NCBI RefSeq assembly: GCF_003007735.2
Contig: NZ_PXNQ02000015.1
Coordinates: forward strand, 17,961 to 81,960
From: Paracoccus methylarcula
GTDB taxonomy: Bacteria; Pseudomonadota; Alphaproteobacteria; Rhodobacterales; Rhodobacteraceae
Direction of reading: 5' to 3'
DNA length: 64,000 nt
This document shows positions 58,028 through 64,000 of the stretch, in pieces; positions within the stretch are counted from its first letter, which is position 1, and every line of letters begins with the position of its first letter. Both the position numbers and the translations under genes were made by a program. Below the pieces are notes generated by a model. That model had not been told where the DNA came from. It made no database searches and saw only the letters and a program-made list of their open reading frames with translations.

Positions 58028-59622
58028 CGCGTGCCCTCCTGGTTCTCCAGCACGGATTCGTAATAGAGCTGGGGTTGCGTCAACTGGTCGGCCGTTTCCT
58101 GCAGGTATCCGGTCAGCGGCCCGGCAAAGGCCGTCAGCGCCACGCTGCCCGCCAGCAGGCCCCCGGCGGCAAGGAATGCCAGCCAAGGCGCGGCGGAATC
58201 ATCAACATCCTGGATCGGCTCGTCGGTTTCCAGCTTGGTCGGGATCGGGCCGGGGGCGGGGCGTTCTCCCTCATCCGTGTCGTTGCCCGGCTCGGTATCC
58301 AGCTCATGGGATTTCCAGAACAGGATCGAGCCGGCACGGCCGAAGCCGATCAGCGAGACCAGCGAGGTGACCAGGATCGTGGCCCAGATGCCCGCCATCC
58401 AGGGATCGTCGCGCGTGGCGTCGAGGATCAGCAGCTTGCCCAGGAAACCCGAAAGCGGCGGCAGGCCCACGACGGCGATGGCGGTGGCGAAGAACAGCGC
58501 CGAGACCAGGCCGGTATTGCGGATCGCCGGGCGCAGCCGCAGCCAGAAATCGCCCCCGCGCCGGGCGGCGATCAGGTCCACGACCAGGAACAGCGCCGCC
58601 GCCGCCAGGGTCGAATGCAGCATGTAGTAAAGCCCCGCCGTCAGCCCCTGCGCGTCGAAACGCGCGATCGAGATGACCAGCGTGCCGATCGAGGCGATGG
58701 CCGCATAGGCCGCAAGCCGGGTCAGGCTGCGGGTGCCCAGCACGCCGATCTGTCCCAGTGTCAGGGTGATCAGCGCGGCGGGCAGCAGCAGGTCGGTGGC
58801 GATGGTCTCGACGATGGTGTCGCTTGGAAAGACCAGCGTGAAGAAACGGATGATCGCATAGACCCCGACCTTGGACATGATCGCGAACAGCGCCGCGACC
58901 GGCCCCGGCGCATTGGCATAGGTCGAGGGCAGCCAGAAATGCAGCGGCACGATGGCCGCCTTGATGGCAAAGACCAGCATCAGGAGCACCGCGCCGGTGC
59001 GCAGGACCGCCGTGTCCTCGGCCGGCATCATCGCCACGCGCTCGGCCATGTCGGCCATGTTCAGCGTGCCGGTCACCGAATAGAGCGTGCCGAGCGCCGC
59101 CAGGAACAGCGCCGATCCGGCGAGGTTGTAGCTGATATATTGCACCCCCGCCCGCAGCCGCATCGGGCCGCCGCCATGGATCATCAGCCCGTAGCTGGCG
59201 ATCAGCAACACCTCGAAGAACACGAACAGGTTGAAGGCGTCGCCGGTCAGGAAGGCCCCGTTCAGCCCCATCAGCTGGAACAGCCAGAGCGAGTGGAAAT
59301 GCCAGCCCTTGCGGTCCCAACCCGAGCCGATCCCGTAAAGCTGCACGATCACCGCGAGGATCGCGGTCAGGATCAGCATCAGCGCCGACAGCCGGTCCAG
59401 CATCAGCACGATGCCGAAGGGCGCGGGCCAGTTGCCAAGCCGGTAGACGAAGATCTCTCCGCCCGCCGCCATCACGTTCAGCTTGATGGCGACGCCCAGG
59501 GTCAGCAGGCTGCCGATGACGCCGAAGACCCGTTGCTGCAGCAGGTCATGCCGCATCCACAGGATCATCAGCGGGCCGAGAATGGCGGGAAGGAGAACCG
59601 GAGCGATCAGCCAGTGGGTCAT
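58024..59622 (-). CDS. phaD: Pha/Mrp antiporter subunit D
   Basis: This 532-residue, about 14-helix protein is related to respiratory complex I antiporter-like subunits (NuoN/M type): GNWPAPFGIVLMLDRLSALM, LNGAFLTGDAFNLFVFFEVL and AIKAAIVPLHFWLPSTYANA with the proton-channel Lys/His. An acidic loop (TEPGNDTDEGERPAPGPIPT) precedes the last helices. It starts inside the phaC stop. Confidence 0.92.
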   Translation of the reverse strand: MTHWLIAPVLLPAILGPLMILWMRHDLLQQRVFGVIGSLLTLGVAIKLNVMAAGGEIFVYRLGNWPAPFGIVLMLDRLSALMLILTAILAVIVQLYGIGSGWDRKGWHFHSLWLFQLMGLNGAFLTGDAFNLFVFFEVLLIASYGLMIHGGGPMRLRAGVQYISYNLAGSALFLAALGTLYSVTGTLNMADMAERVAMMPAEDTAVLRTGAVLLMLVFAIKAAIVPLHFWLPSTYANAPGPVAALFAIMSKVGVYAIIRFFTLVFPSDTIVETIATDLLLPAALITLTLGQIGVLGTRSLTRLAAYAAIASIGTLVISIARFDAQGLTAGLYYMLHSTLAAAALFLVVDLIAARRGGDFWLRLRPAIRNTGLVSALFFATAIAVVGLPPLSGFLGKLLILDATRDDPWMAGIWATILVTSLVSLIGFGRAGSILFWKSHELDTEPGNDTDEGERPAPGPIPTKLETDEPIQDVDDSAAPWLAFLAAGGLLAGSVALTAFAGPLTGYLQETADQLTQPQLYYESVLENQEGTR

Positions 59623-60017
59623 GCTTTTTCGTCCTCGGCTTCGTCCTGGTCCTCGACGGTCCTCAGCGGCGGCATCACCCGGTCGTCCTCGGGCATGTTG
59701 ATGCGGTCGTCACCGCTCTCGATGAAGGCGCCGAGCGCCATCATCACCACCACGGCTGTCATCCCGAAGGAGATCACGATGGCGGTCAGCACCAGCGCCT
59801 GCGGCAGCGGGTCGGTATAGGCGGCATGTTCGCCATGCCCGTGCAGGATCGGCGGCAGGTTCACGACCAGCCGCCCGGTCACGAACAGGAAGGCGTTGAT
59901 CGCATAGGTCAGCATGGTCATGCCCAGCACCACCGCGAAGGTCCGCAGCCGCAGGATCAGGTAGACCCCGGCCGCCGTGCACGCGCCGATGGCGGTCGCG
60001 ACGAGAAGCTCCATCAC
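59619..60017 (-). CDS. phaC: Pha/Mrp antiporter subunit C
   Basis: This 132-residue three-helix protein is NuoK-like (MELLVATAIGACTAAGVYLI, then PLPQALVLTAIVISFGMTAV). The C-terminal tail is acidic. It overlaps the end of phaAB and the start of phaD by 4 bp each. Confidence 0.92.
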   Translation of the reverse strand: MMELLVATAIGACTAAGVYLILRLRTFAVVLGMTMLTYAINAFLFVTGRLVVNLPPILHGHGEHAAYTDPLPQALVLTAIVISFGMTAVVVMMALGAFIESGDDRINMPEDDRVMPPLRTVEDQDEAEDEKA

Positions 60018-62863
60018 AGGGCTCCTTTCGGTTCTTCTTGTTCGTCGGTCAGGTCGATATCCATCGGCTTGACATTCACCGTCTCCCCGGCCCGCCGGGC
60101 GATCCGGCTGAGCGAGTTCAGCGCCAGCATCACCGCGCCGACGACGCAGAGGAACACGCCGAGGTCAAAGCCCATCGCCGTGGCCATCTCGAATTTCTCC
60201 AGGAAGGGAAGTTTGACATAGCCATAGGCCGAGGTCAGGAACGGCTTGCCGTTAAACCAGGCGCCGATCCCGGTCACGCCCGCCGCCACCACGCCCGCGC
60301 CGATCAGCGCGTGATAGGGGATGGTCTGGCGGTCCTGCGCCCAAGCATAGCCCGAGGCCATGTATTGCATCAGCAGCGCGATGGCGACGACAAGCCCGGC
60401 GATGAAACCGCCGCCCGGCTGGTTATGGCCGCGCAGGAAGATGAACAGCCCGACCATCAGCGAGAAGGGCAGGATCACCCGTGTCGCGATCACCAGCATC
60501 AGCGGGTGGCGGTCGCCCGCGCGGCGCTGGTCATGCACCCAGTTGCGCAGCCGGGCCGAGGATTTGCCCTGCAACAGGGTCTGGGTCAGCGCGAATATCG
60601 CCAGCGCGGCGATGCCCAGGACGGTGATCTCGCCGAATGTGTCATAGCCGCGGAAATCCACCAGGATGACATTCACGACATTGTCGCCGCCGCCCAGGTC
60701 ATGGCTGTTTTCAAGCATGTAGCCCGCGATGCTGTCAAAGGCGAAATCGCGCCGCAGGATCGCATAGGTCAGCCCGCCAAAGCCCACCCCCGCCAGCGTG
60801 GCGATAAAGGCGTCCCAGCCCCGGATCGTGGTGCTGGTCTCGACCAATGTCCGCTTGGGCAGGAAATTCAGCGCCAGCAGCAGCAGGATCACGGTGACGA
60901 TCTCGACCGAGATCTGCGTCAGCGCCAGGTCGGGGGCCGAGAAATAGGCGAAGAAGATCGAGGTGATCAGCCCGACGATGGCCACCAGCACCAGCGCCAG
61001 CAGGCGGACCCGGTGGAAGAACACCATGCAGCCGGTCGCCACGATCAGCAGCAGCCAGCCGATGAAGGGCACCGGCTCTATCGGCAGCATCGGCCGGGTG
61101 ATCGGACCGGCAGAGCCGGTGATCCATGCGAAACCGCCCGCGGCAAGCGAGGCGATCGTGAAGAAGGCCAGCGCCCGCGGCATCGAGCCATTGGTCATGG
61201 CATCGGTTGCCGCCCGCCCGGCCTTGACGGCGGTCAGCACCAGCCAGTCGAAGATCTCCTTGGCCTCGGGGCGCGGGGCGGTCTCCCACGCGGCAAGCAG
61301 GGGCTTGTGCAGTTTCAGCAGCACGATCCCGCCCGCGATGGCGATCACCGACATGATCACTGCCGCGTTCAGGCCGTGCCAATGCGCGATATGCGAATGC
61401 GCCTCGTGTCCGGTGACCGCGCTGGCCGATATGTCGACCAGCCAGCCCGCCATGACATTCGGGAACAGCCCGATCAGTACCACCAGCACCGTCAGGAGCG
61501 CGGGGCCTGCCCACATGCCAAAGCCCGGATCATGCGGGTGATGCGGGTAATCTTCCCGCTCGGGCCCGGTGAAGACGTGAAAGATGAAGCGCAGCGAATA
61601 GCCGACCGAGAACACCGCCGCGATGGTCGCCACCACCATGAAGAACTGCCGCGCCAGTTCCAGGTGGCTGGCCTCGTAAAGCATCATCTCCTTGGACAGG
61701 AAACCGTTGAGCGGCGGGATCCCGGCCATGGACAGCGCCGCGATGGTGCCGATGGCGAAGCTGATCGGCATCAGCTTGCGCAGCCCGCCAAGCCGGGCGA
61801 TGGAGCGCGTGCCCGCCTCGTGATCGATGATCCCGGCGGTCATGAACAGGGCGGCCTTGAAGGTGGCGTGGTTGATGATGTGGAAGACGGCGGCGATGGC
61901 GGCCTCTTCGGTGCCGAAGCCCAGGAGCATGGTGATCAGCCCCAGGTGACTGACCGTCGAGAATGCCAGCAGCGCCTTGAGATCGTCCTTGAACAGCGCG
62001 ATGGCCGCCCCGACCAGCATGGTGATCAGCCCGGTCGTGGCGACGATCCAGAACCATTCCGGCGTCCCCGACAGCACCGGCCAGAGCCGCGCCATCAAAA
62101 ACAGCCCCGCCTTCACCATGGTGGCGCTGTGCAGATAGGCGCTGACCGGGGTGGGGGCGGCCATGGCATGCGGCAGCCAGAAATGGAACGGGAACTGCGC
62201 CGATTTGGTGAAGGCGCCGATCAGGATCAGGATCAGTGCAGGCAGGTAATAGGGGCTGGCCTGGATCGCCTCCTTCGCCTGCAGGATATCACCGATGTCA
62301 TAGCTGCCCGCGATCTGCCCGAGGATCAGCATCCCCGCGATCATCGCCAGCCCGCCCAGGCCGGTCACGGCCAGCGCCATGCGCGCGCCCTGCCGCCCGG
62401 CGGGCAGATGCCGCCAATAGCCGATCAGCAAAAAGGACGAGAGCGAGGTCAGTTCCCAGAAAATCAGCAAGAGCAGGATGTTGTCCGACAGCACGATGCC
62501 CATCATCGCGCCCTGGAACAGCATCAGGTAGGTATAGAACTTGCCCACCGGATCCTGCCGCGACAGGTAGAAGCGCGCATAGGTGATGATCAACAGCCCG
62601 ATCCCCAGGATCAGCGTGCCGAACAGCACCGCCAGCCCGTCGATGCGGAAATTCGCGTTAAGCTGGATCAGCGGCAGCCACTCGAATTGCGCGGTAATCA
62701 CCTCGCCCCGCATCACTGCGGGAACATGCAGCAACAGCCCCAGCAGCGCCACGAATGTCGCGGTCCCGCAGGCCGTCGCCGCGACCGAACGGCCGGAGCG
62801 GACAAGCAGACCGGGCAGCAATGCCCCGATGAATGGCAGCAGGGCGATGAGGGCTGGCGACAT
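60014..62863 (-). CDS. phaAB: Pha/Mrp antiporter fused A/B subunit
   Basis: This 949-residue protein fuses the large NuoL-like A subunit (FWELTSLSSFLLIGYWRH, KSAQFPFHFWLPHAMAAPTP) to MnhB (from about residue 760; VILPFSLMVGLFIFLRGHNQ and PGGGFIAGLVVA). The fusion is typical of group 2 Mrp systems. The complex exchanges H+ for K+ or Na+ and supports pH and salt tolerance. It is the first gene of the operon, divergent from ruvC. Confidence 0.93.
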   Translation of the reverse strand: MSPALIALLPFIGALLPGLLVRSGRSVAATACGTATFVALLGLLLHVPAVMRGEVITAQFEWLPLIQLNANFRIDGLAVLFGTLILGIGLLIITYARFYLSRQDPVGKFYTYLMLFQGAMMGIVLSDNILLLLIFWELTSLSSFLLIGYWRHLPAGRQGARMALAVTGLGGLAMIAGMLILGQIAGSYDIGDILQAKEAIQASPYYLPALILILIGAFTKSAQFPFHFWLPHAMAAPTPVSAYLHSATMVKAGLFLMARLWPVLSGTPEWFWIVATTGLITMLVGAAIALFKDDLKALLAFSTVSHLGLITMLLGFGTEEAAIAAVFHIINHATFKAALFMTAGIIDHEAGTRSIARLGGLRKLMPISFAIGTIAALSMAGIPPLNGFLSKEMMLYEASHLELARQFFMVVATIAAVFSVGYSLRFIFHVFTGPEREDYPHHPHDPGFGMWAGPALLTVLVVLIGLFPNVMAGWLVDISASAVTGHEAHSHIAHWHGLNAAVIMSVIAIAGGIVLLKLHKPLLAAWETAPRPEAKEIFDWLVLTAVKAGRAATDAMTNGSMPRALAFFTIASLAAGGFAWITGSAGPITRPMLPIEPVPFIGWLLLIVATGCMVFFHRVRLLALVLVAIVGLITSIFFAYFSAPDLALTQISVEIVTVILLLLALNFLPKRTLVETSTTIRGWDAFIATLAGVGFGGLTYAILRRDFAFDSIAGYMLENSHDLGGGDNVVNVILVDFRGYDTFGEITVLGIAALAIFALTQTLLQGKSSARLRNWVHDQRRAGDRHPLMLVIATRVILPFSLMVGLFIFLRGHNQPGGGFIAGLVVAIALLMQYMASGYAWAQDRQTIPYHALIGAGVVAAGVTGIGAWFNGKPFLTSAYGYVKLPFLEKFEMATAMGFDLGVFLCVVGAVMLALNSLSRIARRAGETVNVKPMDIDLTDEQEEPKGAL

Positions 62864-62972
62864 GTATCCTCGTTCCTGTTGGGCGTTTACGCGTTCTTTT
62901 TCCTTTGTCTTTCCAATCGGGGCGGGGGAGTCAAGCGAATGAGGCGGATATTGGTAACTCCCCCTAGTCGAT

Positions 62973-62987
62973 GTTCTTGTTTCGTGC
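62973..62987 (+). promoter_or_regulatory. weak SOS-box-like sequence ahead of ruvC
   Basis: GTTC TTGTTTC GTGC differs from GTTC-N7-GTTC at one base. It is 29 bp before the ruvC start. This is only suggestive. Confidence 0.3.
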
Positions 62988-63016
62988 TAATCCTTGGAAA
63001 AAGAGAAGGGGCAGGC

Positions 63017-63547
63017 ATGCGGGTTCTGGGCATCGATCCTGGATTGAGGAACATGGGCTGGGGGATGATCTCGGTTGACGGGCCGCGGCTGCGGCATCTG
63101 GGCAACGGGGTGATCCGGACCACCGGCGACAGGGCGGGCGATGGCAGCGCGCAGGATCTGGGCGCGCGGCTCTCGGCGCTGTTTCGCGGGCTCTCGGCGG
63201 TGATCGCGGAATACCGGCCCGATGCCGCCGCGGTCGAGCAAACCTTTGTCAACAAGGACGCGGCGGGCACGCTGAAACTGGGGCAGGCGCGCGGCATCGC
63301 CCTGCTGGCCCCGGCAGAGGCGGGGATCACGGTCGGCGAATACGCGCCCAACGCGGTCAAGAAGACCGTGGTCGGCGTCGGCCATGCCGGAAAGGAACAG
63401 GTGCAGCACATGGTGCGCGTGCAATTGCCGGGGGTCCTCTTTGACGGGCCGGATGCCGCCGATGCGCTGGCCATCGCGATCTGCCACGCCCATCACCTGC
63501 AGGGCCGGGCGCTGCGGGCGGTGGACCTGCGGCGGGGTGTCGCATGA
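63017..63547 (+). CDS. ruvC: Holliday junction resolvase RuvC
   Basis: This 176-residue endonuclease resolves Holliday junctions. The catalytic acids are visible in MRVLGIDPGLRNMGWG (Asp7), VEQTFVNKD and DAADALAIAICHAHH. RBS AGAAGGGG lies ahead of ATG 63017. Its stop overlaps the ruvA start (ATGA). Confidence 0.96.
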   Translation: MRVLGIDPGLRNMGWGMISVDGPRLRHLGNGVIRTTGDRAGDGSAQDLGARLSALFRGLSAVIAEYRPDAAAVEQTFVNKDAAGTLKLGQARGIALLAPAEAGITVGEYAPNAVKKTVVGVGHAGKEQVQHMVRVQLPGVLFDGPDAADALAIAICHAHHLQGRALRAVDLRRGVA

Positions 63548-64000
63548 TCGGGCGCATTGCCGGGGTGATCCTGCACCGTGCCGCCGATCACGTGCTGATC
63601 GATGTGCGCGGGGTGGGTTATATCGTCCATGTCAGCGAACGCACCGCGATGAACCTGCCCCCGGCGGGACAGGCGGTGGCGCTTTATACCGAATTGCTGG
63701 TGCGCGAGGACCTGTTGCAGCTTTTCGGTTTCCCGACCCTGCTGGAAAAGGAATGGCACCGGCTGCTGACCTCGGTCCAGGGGGTGGGGGCGAAAGTGTC
63801 GCTGGCCGTGCTTGGCACGCTCGGGGCCGAGGGGCTGGCGCGGTCCATCGCCCTGGGCGACTGGTCGGCGGTGCGCAAGGCGCCGGGCGTCGGGCCGAAA
63901 CTCGCGCAGCGCGTCGTGCTGGAACTGAAGGACAAGGCCCCGGCGATCATGGCGCTTGGCGGCGACCTGACCGTCGATGCGGGCGGGATGGCGGGCGCGC
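63544..64000 (+). CDS. ruvA: Holliday junction DNA helicase subunit RuvA (partial)
   Basis: The first 152 residues are visible before the window ends. The OB-fold start MIGRIAGVILHRAADHVLID and the helix-hairpin-helix pair (LLTSVQGVGAKVSLAVLG, RKAPGVGPKLAQRVVLELKD) match RuvA. RuvB is expected beyond the edge. Translation is coupled to ruvC. Confidence 0.96.
   Translation, partial: MIGRIAGVILHRAADHVLIDVRGVGYIVHVSERTAMNLPPAGQAVALYTELLVREDLLQLFGFPTLLEKEWHRLLTSVQGVGAKVSLAVLGTLGAEGLARSIALGDWSAVRKAPGVGPKLAQRVVLELKDKAPAIMALGGDLTVDAGGMAGA

Noticed and set aside
60038..63547. 1,169-codon open frame antisense to phaAB and running into ruvC
   Set aside because: It is the antisense shadow of high-GC genes (His/Gln/Arg/Asp-rich, no domains). 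The real genes are clear on both sides, and ruvC has its own start at 63017.

Overview
The window looks like a high-GC alphaproteobacterial chromosome of the Rhodobacteraceae (Paracoccus-like is my best guess; I could not test it by search). Supporting signs are a CtrA C-terminal sequence, alphaproteobacterial RpoD, GANTC sites, a GTTC-N7-GTTC type SOS box, the nrdR-ribD-ribE-ribBA-ribH-nusB order, fused PhaAB antiporter genes and ruvCA.

Region 1 (1 to about 20,170) is the right part of an integrated element, mostly a siphovirus-type prophage. It starts in the tail module: tail tube, two GTA-type assembly chaperones, tape measure, distal tail proteins, an NlpC/P60-like peptidase, a gpJ-like tail protein and a tail fibre ending in an SGNH hydrolase. 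A lysis module follows: a small membrane protein, an SAR-type GH24 endolysin and an LL-H-like holin. Minus-strand cargo genes are scattered in it: a lipoprotein, a coiled-coil protein, a CsbD protein and a possible BECR-fold RNase toxin. The right end holds small phage genes, a remnant of a SRAP/YedK peptidase and an AT-rich 854-residue TIR-STAND-TPR protein, a likely anti-phage NLR-like gene. The element ends against a 3' fragment of ctrA, so I infer integration into ctrA, with the rest of that gene, or a restored copy, left of the window.

Region 2 (about 20,170 to 40,300) is core genome: ligA-recG; a TPP riboswitch and thiD; an SOS-box-preceded 31-residue membrane peptide; an IscU-like scaffold gene; hisI; gluQ-trmFO; rplY; an lldD-type dehydrogenase; a TetR regulator; dnaG-rpoD (six GANTC sites ahead of rpoD); rmuC-yjbQ; and nrdR-ribD.

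Region 3 (40,300 to 50,000) has capsule genes wza-kpsC and kpsS on the minus strand, splitting the riboflavin genes (ribD on one side; ribE, a conserved unknown, ribBA, ribH and nusB on the other). kpsC carries an 11-C tract a few codons after its start, a candidate phase-variation switch. A DUF481 outer-membrane gene follows.

Region 4 (50,000 to 64,000) has mmcB, a purine/ureide cluster (allE, puuE-uraD fusion, azgA-type permease), a TetR operon with a remnant gene and a VOC gene, a complete Pha/Mrp cation/proton antiporter operon, and ruvC-ruvA (ruvA cut by the window end).

Quality note: five genes (tape measure, tail fibre, a phage protein, recG and mmcB) are each broken by what looks like loss of one base, in most cases from a short homopolymer. 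This pattern suggests sequencing or assembly indels rather than five real mutations.
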